Positions 1 to 8,385 of a stretch of 10,363 nt of DNA are shown piece after piece (positions within the stretch are counted from its first letter, which is position 1; the number at the start of each line of letters is the position of its first letter). Position numbers and translations under genes: made by a program. Origin of the DNA: Acanthamoeba lenticulata (taxonomy: Eukaryota > Discosea > Longamoebia > Acanthamoebidae); contig NAVB01000843.1 of assembly GCA_002179805.1 (NCBI GenBank), forward strand, positions 1-10,363, given 5' to 3'. The notes under the pieces are model-generated. The model saw only the letters and a program-made list of their open reading frames with translations, was not told the DNA's origin and did no database searches.

Positions 1-58
1 TTAGTTCAAAATCGGTTTTTGAAAAAAAAAAAAAAAAAGATTCATTAGCGTGCATTAC
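1..58 (-). other. VPS33 intron 12, 5' part (runs off the window)
   Basis: Read on the minus strand, the exon ending at 59 is followed by a GT donor (GTAATG at 58-53), and no VPS33-like coding continues in any frame up to the edge. The stretch is T-rich on the sense strand, with a 17-T homopolymer (A-run at 22-38 of the plus strand). This is the start of an intron whose acceptor and following exons lie outside the window. Confidence 0.7.
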
Positions 59-2757
59 CGATGAGGGGCGTGAAGAGGCCGGCCAGCTCGAGGTTGAACA
101 GCGTGCAGGCGTGGTGCATCCCGTATTTCTGGACACGACGATCGTGACCCGCTTGCGTCAGCTCTCAAAGGGGACTCTGCAGGAGGAACGCAGGCGCTTG
201 CGCGACGCACCTCGAGGAGCAGCGCGCGGTAGCGATCGTAGGCGGGACGGGGCAGGCCACCGCCCACAACCGACGCGAGGCAGAGCAGCCGGAGGACCTT
301 GACGATCTGCTCGCCGGCCTGCATGGCTTGCTCCGGCAGCGGGTTCCGTCCCACGTCGCCCGTGCCCATAAGGCCTGCTGGGCGCCATCAGCCAATCGCC
401 AAACAAAAGAAGAAAAAAGATAGTAAGAACGAAAGCGAAGACGAAAGCGAACGTTGCTCGAACTGGAGGCGGGCGAGGAAGGGTGGATGGCGCGTGGCCT
501 GCGTCACCCGCTCGGTCAGGTTCGTGTCTGTCGATACAAGCCGCAAGTCCCAGTTAGCAGGCTTCCGTCCTGAACGCTCACGTGGCCCGCCACCTTAAAC
601 ACCAAGTGGGCACGTACGGAGTTGAAGGGCTTCGTGCTCGGTCTGGAGCGCAGCAAACTCAGGCAGGAGGCGCTGCAGATCGGCGTCGGAGAGGAGTTGA
701 CCTTCTTTCTCATCTTGCCGCAGCGTGCCCTTGAGTTTCTGTTGTGCGGTGTCGGGAAGCGTGTGTGTGTGCCTCCGACGTCAGACCCACAACGACCAAC
801 GTCGCTTAACTATTCAGAAAATGGGCGTACGCGATAGCTGGGGCCGATGCTGCGGGCCTTGTCCTGAAGCGTCCGGCTCAAGCCCGCGACGTGGACGTCG
901 CGCAGCCCCTGTGTCCGTGGTGAGCTCGAGGGGCGGGGCGGGTGGGGATTCCAGCTGCGCTCGTGCGAGACGTACGTAGAAGAGCCGCCCGGCGCCGTAG
1001 AGTGAGACCCTCACCCGCTCCCCGTCGCTCGCGCCACGGCCTCGTCCGGGCCCGCGGCCCTGGTCCTGGCCTGGCCTCCGGTCTCGGTCTCGATCGCGCC
1101 CGCGCGGCGGCTCGGGTTCGCGACCTCGTCGCTTCTGACGCCGCTCGTCGTCTTCGCTGTGGCCATTGGCGTCAGCATCGCCGCTGCCGGGCGGGGGCAC
1201 CACGTCAGCGTCGACAATGGCGCTGCCATGGTCGAGCCCCAGCACCTCGGCGATGAGGCCCTCGTAGGTGAAGGGCGTCGCCAGCGGGCTCACCTGCCGT
1301 GTGGGGTGGGGGGGACATAAACAGGCATCAGCCACGCTCGAGGCGTCAAGAGCCATGACAAGACGTACGAGGTCGAGGTTCCGGTCGAGCAGGAGGAGGG
1401 CGTCGATCTTCTTCGCCGCAGGGGCGCTGGTCTTGCCTCGACGGGCCCGGGCCTTGTCGTCGCCGCCACCGCCATCTTTATTACCGTTGTTGTCCTCCCC
1501 TTTCTTTGCGTCGTCCGCCTCGCCCTCGCGCTGGCGCCGCGATCCGGCCTCCTCCTGCGTGTGTCGCAGCACCAGGTCGGCCACCGTCTGCGCATGCACG
1601 CCTCGTCCTGCCGTAACGACAAAAATTCGGTGTTAGCGGGACGAACTGTGGTGTTGATCACGTCCGGGCGCGAGGAGGCGGCACCTTTGATGCTGGTAAA
1701 GTTGCCGTACATGTGCTGCAGCCGCATGAGCGAGCGCACGACAAAGTAGAGCGACGACGTGTCGTTCTCCTGTTGGCCAGTCATTTCAAGGCGCGTGAGC
1801 CAGCCGGTGAGTCCTGCGCCAGCCAGCGGGAGAAAGGACGAACCACGAAGATGTCGCGGAACGAGCGCTCGTCCTCGAGGGAGAGGACGTCGCCATAGGG
1901 CAACAGTTGAAGCCCGTACTCGTAGACCCCGACCATGCCCTTGATCCCCTCCTCCTCGAGCACGCGATCACAGACCTGCCCCACACGCACACCACCCGGT
2001 GGATGGTCCATTGGCCTCATTACCTCCATCGTTTAAGGTGGCGGGATGACGCGTGAGTGCACGAACCACGCTGTACTGCGGCGTGAAGATGACGGCAAAC
2101 TGGGTCGTGCCCGCTGGCGCGTGGACCGGGTCGTACAGGGCTGCACATGTCCAGAAAGAGCAACAACAATAATAACAACAACAAGGCCGTGAGTTGAGCT
2201 CTCAGAGCCAGTGATGGCTGGCGGCTTACCCGCGTTCTGAGCGCTGCCGGCGGGCGCGAGGTAGGAGAGAGCCGGGAAGACGGGCTCGGCCGACCGGGCG
2301 GACACGGCCGTGGGCCACGTGCGGGCCCGGCGCGCGTGCTGCTGAACATGGGCGGCGATGATGCGCATCCAGGCCGGCTCTGGCCGGACCAGGTAGATGA
2401 TATAGGTGGCGTCGCTGCCACCGGTGAACTGGGCCAAGTCGAAGCTGTCCTCGTCAGGCGTGAGGAGCGTCATGTGGCTGACGCCATGAGCACGGAGGGC
2501 GAGCGCGATGTCCTCGCCCAGCACGAGCCGCAGCCGACCCAGCAGCTCCGGGTCAACGAGCAGCAGGGCCTGCTCTGCCGAGGCCTGCATGCATAAAATG
2601 ATAAAATAATGAATAAAATGATCGAAATAAAGAAAAAGCATAATCAAAAACCAACCCGGATGGCATCTAAAATATTGGTTAAATCCTTTGCGCACTGTTC
2701 GCGCCACTGTTCCGCGATCTTAGACGTCGGACCGGCCAAACGGTCTGCCTCCTCCAT
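59..2757 (-). CDS. VPS33: VPS33, Sec1/Munc18-family subunit of HOPS/CORVET (C-terminus off window)
   Basis: SM-family protein that templates SNARE assembly in HOPS/CORVET at endosomes and lysosomes. Exons in coding order: 2757-2656, 2584-2230, 2140-2067, 1975-1844, 1769-1685, 1607-1369, 1293-976, 908-831, 738-618, 527-453, 377-211, 128-59. They join in frame into 605 residues. The family's usual length is near 600, so with two inserts roughly the last hundred residues are missing at the left edge. Diagnostic motifs: LDAI near residue 33, VCDRVLEEEGIKG (178-190), DVLSLEDERSFRDIF (about 206-220), LLLLDRNLDL joined to VSPL and FTYEGLIAEVLG (about 320-348), and VKVLRLLCLASVVGGGL (exon 11). Hydrophilic inserts lie at about 270-316 and 361-425. 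The start has AACAAATGG context. The intron 10 acceptor is ambiguous by one codon (see findings). The VPS33A versus VPS33B subtype is not resolved. Confidence 0.92.
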
Positions 2758-2948
2758 TTGTTATCAATGTGGGTTGACGGTCGCGGCCAACAGTGTGGAC
2801 TATTGCGCTCAGCACCAACCCTTTCTGTGACGGCCACTCCCTCTGGATGTCAGCAACAGGAGTGAACTTCGACTCCAGTTGCCGCTAACGGACACTAACA
2901 AAAGAAAAAGAGTCGAGAAAAAAAAGGAAATAAGATTGGTGGGAGAAG
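2758..2948. promoter_or_regulatory. Divergent intergenic region between VPS33 and Rogdi
   Basis: These 191 bp separate the two start codons and must hold the 5' UTRs and promoters of both genes. The Rogdi-proximal side is A-rich (about 2896-2935) and ends in an ATTGG box (inverse CCAAT) at 2935-2939. The hexamer TGACGG occurs at 2775-2780 and 2828-2833. No convincing TATA box is visible. There is no open reading frame with recognisable protein content. Shared regulation is inference from the layout. Confidence 0.55.
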
Positions 2949-5383
2949 ATGGACAAGAGTGAGCGGGCAGAAGTGCGCCAGTCGCTGATCTCGCTCTCAA
3001 GCGTGGTTGAGTCTTCGAGGTCCTCCATAAGCATCGTAAGCTCGGCAGGGGCAAGCGGATTGACGCCAACGAACCAACGGGCAGAACGAGATGGACGGGC
3101 TGATACGTCGCCCTCGTCAGGTGAGAGCGCCGCGCCTGCGGCAGGCTCGAAAGAGAATACCTTCAATCGGCAGAATCTTCTCGAACTTAAGAGTCAGACT
3201 ACTGCCATGCAGACCACGACGTCGATGCCTCCAGAGGCCGAGCTCGTCGTCCGACGGCTCGAGCAGGGGGTGTCACAGAGTCCTCAGGCCATCATTTTAC
3301 GACGCATGAAGGAGGAGGAGGACGCGCGCAACCAGGCATCCCTGTACAGCTCCTCGTATTCGACCCCCTCGTCGAGTCAGCTCTTGTGCAGCGGTTCTCT
3401 CGACGAAGACGAGCGATACCTCCAGCTAGAGAAGGAGGCTCGGGTTCGTCTCTTCTCTTGTGTGCATCCGATTCGATTGTGTAGGCGTGGCTCATCAATT
3501 CGGTGTTTTTCTTAATCGTGACCCGCAGGCCAGAGAGCTCGAGTTCATGCTCACGGAGGAGGTGCCCACCATCGTGGCTGAAATGCTCGACTTCCTCACT
3601 GTTCGTCTTCTTAACAATCTGGTCCTTATGTAGAGGAGATCAAGATGGCAAACGATTGACGCATCTCGACAGGCGTGCGTGGACGACTTGCGGGGCGACG
3701 ATGAAGCCGATCAGCAGCCGCAGCAGCAAGCGGTAGCCAGCGTCGAGGAGGAGCGCGAGCGGCTGCGACGCAAAGTCGCGCTCAACCTCGACGCCCTTCT
3801 CAAGCACGGCCGCCACTCGGCCGCGGGTGCAGGCTCAGCCCCCAGCGACGACTCCTCAACCGCCGCTACCTCCAGCGATAGCGCAACGTCACCCTCGCCC
3901 ACAGGTGAGGCTGCCAAGCCCGGCCGTCACGTCGTCAACTTTGGCCGCAAGACCGACGAGTACGTCAATCGCCCGCCTGACATCGCCATGGACGCTGGTG
4001 GCTCTACTACGAGGATTGACCCAATCCCGCTCTAGGGGTGTGACGTCCGTTCGAGGCACCGCGACGCTCTCGGGCTGGCGCATTGTCAACGCCGTGCGTT
4101 TGTGTCCTGCAGCCCTGCTCGCACGCGCGAGTGAGTGTGACTCACCCCCTGTGGGCGTGTGTGCGTGTGACTTGACAGGACCTGCGATTCAAGCTGCGGC
4201 CGACGTGGGGCCGCAAGCTGCCGCTGGCCATCAAGACGCAAGTGTCGCACCTCACGCCGCTCCGCATCTTCCAGGTGCGCCATCACCCCTGCCCGGGTTG
4301 ACGTTTGTTCAAGAGAGGCGACCAACGGCTTCTCCTTCAGATCCAAAACGCGCACAACTACGCACGAATGGCCGTCGGGGAGCTGCTGCGGCTCCAACGC
4401 CTGGCGGCGCGCTACGATGGCCGCATCGACGGGTTCACCCTCCGCGACGCTTTACTCGTGCGTTCCCTTTTGCTTTTTATCAAATATTTTATTTTATTTA
4501 TTTATTTTATTCATATTTATTTTATTGGTAAATCATGCACACGTACAGAGGCTGAAGGAGGACATCCGGCGGGCGCGGGCCGAGCTCGAGACCTCGAGCG
4601 GTCTCGAATTCCCGGACCACCTGTTTGGCAACCCCGCGGTACTGCTGCGCAACCGTGCTGTCGAGCTCCGGAGGGCAAGCCAGCATGAGCCGCTCATTCA
4701 CTCACTTGATTGCCACACGACAGACGCAAAAGTTCCTGCCGCCGCTGCCGTCGGACATGGCTGTCGAGTTTCATGTGTCCAACGCGCAGCTCATCCTCTC
4801 CGTCTTTGTGCTCCAGATCTGTACGCGCGCTCCTGTGTGTCGTGTGTCGTGTCGTATGCGGTGCGGTGTTGACACGAGAGCCCGGTCGCAGTGCCGATGT
4901 CAAACAAGCTGGCCCGCGAGCGGGAGGTCATCCTGGGCCTCGACACGCCGTCGCCGCGAAGCCGCATCCACTCCTCTGGCTCAGTGGCCAGCATGACGGC
5001 GTCAGGCTCCTCCTTTTCCTCTGCCACGCCATCGGCCGCCGCCGTTGCGGCAGGCGCCACCGGCATGACGGCGGGCGGGTCCGGCATCGGGCGCGGCTCG
5101 GGCAGCAGCACCACCAGCAAGCCCGTGCGGCCGCTCCCCACCGTGGGCCGCGCCTAGTACGTCCTCGCCCCGCCATCAACGATGATGTTGGTGATGATGG
5201 TTGATGGTGATGTTGATGATGGTTGGTGGCGACAGCGTGATACAGGGGAAGCGGGTGGAGATCATGGACGCCCTGTGGATCGCCTGCGACGTGCCGGGTC
5301 TCCAGAACGCCGTGCGGGCGCTCGAGCGCGCCGACGACCTGGCCGACGTGTTGCACGACAAGCTGCTCGCTCTCGCCCACTGA
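2949..5383 (+). CDS. rogdi: Rogdi/Rav2 homologue, V-ATPase assembly (RAVE-type) protein
   Basis: Rogdi/Rav2 proteins work with DMXL/Rav1 in reassembling and activating the V-ATPase. Exons: 2949-3443, 3529-3600, 3673-3959, 4036-4093, 4179-4274, 4341-4457, 4549-4638, 4724-4820, 4892-5156, 5236-5383. All phases match and give 574 aa with TGA at 5381. Family landmarks in order: ELEFMLTEEVPTIVAEMLDF (168-187), GVTSVRGTATLSGWRIVNA then DLRFKLRP (286-312), IFQ/IQNAHNYARMAVGELL (334-351), KFLPPLPSDMAVEFHV (408-423), and GKRVEIMDALWIACDVPGL (530-548). Human Rogdi is about 287 aa. The extra length is a 165-residue Ser/charged N-terminal region, a Ser/Thr-rich insert in exon 3 and a Ser/Gly/Ala insert (about 456-523). 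The start was chosen as the first in-frame ATG (A at -3, G at +4). The intron 7 donor is the least certain. Identification rests on remembered family motifs; no search was run. Confidence 0.82.
4458..4548 (+). repeat. AT-rich Rogdi intron 6 with TTTAT-type repeats
   Basis: This 91-nt intron has donor GTGCGT and acceptor ACGTACAG. Its middle (about 4476-4527) is almost pure A/T, made of imperfect ATTTT/ATTT units. It contrasts with the GC-rich exons on both sides. An alternative AG two bases downstream (4550) would shift the frame. Confidence 0.7.
5157..5235 (+). repeat. GAT/GTT triplet-like repeat inside Rogdi intron 9
   Basis: This 79-nt intron (donor GTACGT, acceptor GCGACAG) holds an imperfect GATGATGTTGGTGATGATGG-like array at about 5181-5229. 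An 8-bp inverted repeat is present: CCATCAAC at 5173-5180 and GTTGATGG at 5200-5207. Splicing here restores the frame into the last exon. Reading straight through would hit TAG at 5155. Confidence 0.7.
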
Positions 5384-5525
5384 AATGCGAACAAAATGTG
5401 ACTGAAAACATTTATTTATTCCCAATTTACAGCAATAAACAAAAAACAATATTAAAGAAAAAGGCCAAATTTCATTATTTGTCCGCAAGAATAAAAGACA
5501 GGTTTGGTCTCTTTTGGCGACCAAC
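5384..5525 (+). other. Rogdi-to-RasGEF intergenic spacer (3' UTR plus promoter)
   Basis: This 142-bp AT-rich spacer lies between two same-strand genes. It must contain the end of the Rogdi transcript and the start of the F-box/RasGEF transcript. An A-rich GAATAAAAG element at 5489-5497, about 30 bp before the ATG, is either a second poly(A) hexamer or a TATA-like box. The sequence cannot decide between them. Confidence 0.5.
5434..5439 (+). terminator. Poly(A) signal AATAAA downstream of Rogdi
   Basis: A perfect AATAAA hexamer lies 51 bp after the Rogdi stop codon, followed by an A-rich stretch. Its position fits a eukaryotic cleavage/polyadenylation signal. The cleavage site itself is not visible. 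Confidence 0.6.
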
Positions 5526-8349
5526 ATGGAGCGGTTGCCGGAAGAGGTGGCCCTTCTCGTGCTGACCTTCTTGACCGAGGCGGCCGACCTGGCGCGTGCG
5601 AGTCTCGTTAACCGCACGTGGCACACTCTGGCCTCTGACGACGTGTACTCCCCCCCTTCAAAGGAGCCTCCTCGTCAACCACGACCAGAGTTGTTTGAAA
5701 TCAAAACGAAATATCAAGATAATAGTTTTAAAATTTAACAATAAACACTCCCGTATAGACTGTGGAGGCGGCTGGCGCAGGCCAACGGCTGGCCCGTGCC
5801 GGGCACCACCAGCGACCAGGTCGCTGCGGCTGTGGGCGGTCTCGCTGCCCGGCTTGGCCGTCGATGGCCAACCGAGCTGCAACTCGGCGCCAAACCGCCG
5901 TCGCCGACAACGACGGCCTCGACCATAACGCCTTTGGCAAAGACCAAGAAAAAAGACAAAAAGGCCGCCAAGAACGCCGCCGCCAGCGCTGGCGGCGAGC
6001 AGCCGGCGTGCCTCGACGAAGAGGCCGTGCTGGCGGCCGTCGGGCTCGGCGGTGGGGGCGACAACGTCAGCAACGCTTCCGTGGCGTGGAGGCGGTGGTT
6101 CGTGCTTTCGCTCGTCGAGCGCGTGCTCGACGGCCGGCCCGAGCGCGAGGCCGCCGAGGATCCGCCTACGGAGGACGCCGACGAGGCCAAGCCCAAGGTC
6201 AAGCGTGAAGCCGATGCCGACGCCGACGCTGACGCCGAAGCCGAAGCCGAGGCCGAGGCCGAAGTAGAGGACGAGCAGGAATGGCCGTCGTCTACAGACA
6301 AGCGGGCGCTGCTTGCCAGGCAGGTGGTCGTTTACCGCCAGGACGCGCTGACAGACGAGACCGGGAGCGAAGACGACTACAACGACGACCACCAGAAGAC
6401 CGAGGTCCGCCGCCGTCGTCTTCCGGCCACATAGCTGCGGCCTCGCGCGCCTCAACTCACGCACACGACACACGACACGACACGACACGACACACACGCA
6501 GGAGGCCCTGCAGGGCGGGACGGCGTGGGGCATTCTCAACTTCTTGCTCGCGGCCGACGAGACGCCCCACACCGCCACGGGCCTCGCGGCGTTTGTGACG
6601 ATCCACACGCTTATGTTCGACAGCGGCCGCGCGCTCGACCTTCTCATCGACTTGTGCGTTCGCCTCTCTCTCTCTCTCTCTCTTGTCGACCCTCGCTCAC
6701 CACCAATACAACGACGACGACGACGTTGACGCTGATGACGACGATGGGCCGCAGCTTCGAGGGCTCGGCGCACGCGAACGCATCGCTCACATTCCAGCGC
6801 CTGTGGGTCCGCTTCCGGGGCCGCCTGGTCCAGGCTCGGTGCGTGCTTCTGCTGCTGGGCCTCTCGAGCCGCGGCTGCGGCCTCGGCCCCTTCTGACCCG
6901 TGCGTGGCGAACAGGGTCCTGACCATGCTCGAGCTGTGGCTGGCCAAGTCCCCGCGCGCCTTCGTGCGCGCATGGGCCTTGGACGCGCCCGAGACGCCCG
7001 CGCCGGCCGCGCTGCGCGCCCGGCTGGCCCAGTTCCTCGAGCGCGTCCAGGCCTCGCCCGCGGGCGCCCGAAGCTTCGGGCCGCGGCTGGCCGACCTGCG
7101 CGCGCGGCTCGAGGCGCTCCAGGCCGCCGCCGAGGCCGAGCCAGACGCCGACGAGATGCACAAGATCCAGGTCCAGGACCCCGTCGACGAGGCGCAGGTT
7201 CGTGTCCTTGTCGTCCCTCACGTCGTCGTCGTCTTTGCCGTTGTCGTTCGCGAGCTGATGATCGACGAGCAGGTGAGCGACGAGGCGCTCGAGAAGCAGT
7301 ACGACGAGTTTGAGCTGACCAGCATCAAGAGCGACGCGCTGGCGCGGCAGCTCACGCTCATGGAGCACGAGTTGCTCCAGCGCCTCACGCCCGAAGAGTT
7401 CCTCGAGCAGCGCTGGGGTCGCCACGCGCAACACTGCCCCAGCGTGCGCCGCTTCGTGCAGCACTTTAATCGCGTACGCGGCCATCTGCCTCTGCTCGCA
7501 AGCGCACAGCCACATGCGGCGGCCTCGGCTGCTGACGGGGGAGAGGGGGCTGGGCAGGTCGCCGGGGTGGTGACGACGTCTGTCTTGATTGGGCGCACGG
7601 AGAAGGCACGCGCCAAGGCGGTCAAGAAGTGGGTGAGCGTGACCGAGAAGTGCTTCGCGATGAACAACTTTGGCTCGTCCCTGGCCATCGTCTCTGGCCT
7701 GAGCTCCTCGGCCACCTTCCGCCTCCACAAAACCTGGGGGGTTCGTATCTTAAAAGCCTTTATCATTCTTATTGTTATTTTATAAAAGATTTGAATATAT
7801 TTATGTTTTTTAATTTATCTTTTTATTCGTATTCTGCAAGTGTAGAAGGTGCCCAGGTCGGTCCAGAAGCGGATGGAGGCGTTGGCGACCGAGCTGTCAC
7901 GGCACCACTCCTTCAAGCGGTTGCGCGAGAATCTCCGGCGGATGACGCCGCCGTGCGTGCCCTACCTGGGCATGTATCTCGTCGACTTGGCCTTTATCGC
8001 CGATGGCAATCCCCACACGCTCTCCGTCAAGTGGCCCGACCACCCGGTCGTGCACAATTGGCTCTACCTCTTGAGGACCGCCAACGCCATCAACCATGTA
8101 CACACCACTGAGCATCGCTTGTCTTCTTCTTCCCGGTCTGCGCATCGTGGTCTGACACCTGCGTCCGCGGCACAGCTGTTGTCGTTCCAGGGCCACACGT
8201 ACGGCTTCGCCAAAGACGAGTCGCTCTGGCGCCGGCTGACCGCCCTCGCCTACGCCACCACGGACCGGCAGTACCGCTTGTCGCTCGTGCGCGAACCACG
8301 CGAGCCGGGCCGCTCAGCCCCCACCGTCCCCCTCTTCGAGTATTTCTAG
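5526..8349 (+). CDS. F-box / RasGEF_N / CDC25-type RasGEF protein
   Basis: Predicted guanine-nucleotide exchange factor for a Ras-family GTPase, with an N-terminal F-box that in other proteins binds Skp1 of SCF ubiquitin ligases. Exons: 5526-5644, 5759-6404, 6502-6653, 6755-6838, 6915-7197, 7273-7473, 7558-7740, 7846-8097, 8176-8349. They give 697 aa, TAG at 8347. F-box about 3-46 (LPEEVALLVLTFL, LVNRTWHTLASDD, LWRRLA). A Lys-rich then acidic linker follows, with an (AD)4(AE)5 tract. RasGEF_N is about 256-355 (LQGGTAWGILNFLL, RVLTMLELWLAKSP). The catalytic domain is about 445-680: LARQLTLMEHELLQRLTPEEF, NNFGSSLAIVSGL with the family's conserved Asn, RLHKTW/GKVP, PPCVPYLGMYLVDLAFI and GNP, and the closing YRLSLVREPRE. 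The RasGEF call is firm from motifs. The GTPase substrate (Ras or Rap) is not readable, and SCF membership is inference. Confidence 0.9.
6210..6263 (+). repeat. (AD)4(AE)5 dipeptide repeat in the RasGEF linker
   Basis: Eighteen codons alternate GCC with GAT/GAC and then GCC with GAA/GAG, giving four Ala-Asp pairs followed by five Ala-Glu pairs. The hexanucleotide periodicity suggests replication-slippage expansion of a flexible acidic linker between the F-box and RasGEF_N. Synonymous changes show it is not a brand-new expansion. Confidence 0.9.
6471..6490 (+). repeat. (CACGA)4 microsatellite in RasGEF intron 2
   Basis: Four perfect CACGA units, flanked by imperfect copies (about 6462-6500), sit directly before the acceptor CACGCAG. 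The host intron is 6405-6501 (97 nt, donor GTCCGC). Confidence 0.9.
6664..6725 (+). repeat. (CT)10 and (ACG)5 microsatellites in RasGEF intron 3
   Basis: A perfect (CT)10 at 6664-6683 and an (ACG)5 at 6711-6725 lie within the 101-nt intron 6654-6754 (donor GTGCGT, acceptor CCGCAG). Both are length-variable types. The CT tract may also act as a pyrimidine tract, although it lies far from the acceptor. Confidence 0.9.
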
Positions 8350-8385
8350 AATCATTTCTCGAAATATGAAATGATTCTAGAAATA
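8341..8385. repeat. Perfect 18-bp inverted repeat containing the RasGEF stop codon
   Basis: The left arm TATTTCTAGAATCATTTC (8341-8358) and right arm GAAATGATTCTAGAAATA (8368-8385) are exact reverse complements around a 9-nt loop (8359-8367). The left arm holds the last two sense codons (Tyr, Phe) and the TAG at 8347. The RNA of either strand could form this hairpin. A 16-bp segment starting at 8352 recurs imperfectly at 8392 (14 of 16 matches). Confidence 0.95.

Noticed and set aside
22..38. A17 run considered as a retroposon poly(A) tail
   Set aside because: It sits inside a VPS33 intron as a T-run on the sense strand, with no target-site duplication or element body in view.
814..1599. Single continuous minus-strand frame over 814-1599 as one exon
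   Set aside because: Part is genuine VPS33 coding, but it reads through the intron 1294-1368 and past the donor at 975. Removing the introns restores DRNLDL-VSPL and the downstream family motifs.
2033..2707. Uninterrupted 224-codon VPS33 frame
   Set aside because: Only 2584-2230 is exon 2. The first part reads an AT-rich intron and the last part an intron plus out-of-frame exon 3. The true start is the ATG at 2757.
4094..4178. Extra mini-exon in Rogdi intron 4 (CCTGCAG acceptor near 4112 and GTGAGT donor at 4131)
   Set aside because: The resulting first intron would be only 19 nt, too short to splice, and neither use keeps the frame into DLRFKL. The GTGAGT is part of a small hairpin (4131-4145).
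5658..7163. 501-codon open frame on the minus strand
   Set aside because: It lies antisense to well-supported RasGEF exons and runs through their introns. Its product is Arg/Ser/Val low-complexity with no recognisable domain. GC-rich codon usage on the sense strand keeps antisense frames open.
6787..7728. 313-codon open frame on the minus strand
   Set aside because: Antisense shadow of RasGEF_N/CDC25 exons, with no family motif. Its length is explained by GC bias at third positions.
2949..8349. Apparent frameshifts and stops in the Rogdi and RasGEF genes (pseudogenes?)
   Set aside because: Every break falls at a GT..AG intron of 66-114 nt that preserves codon phase, so the genes look intact.
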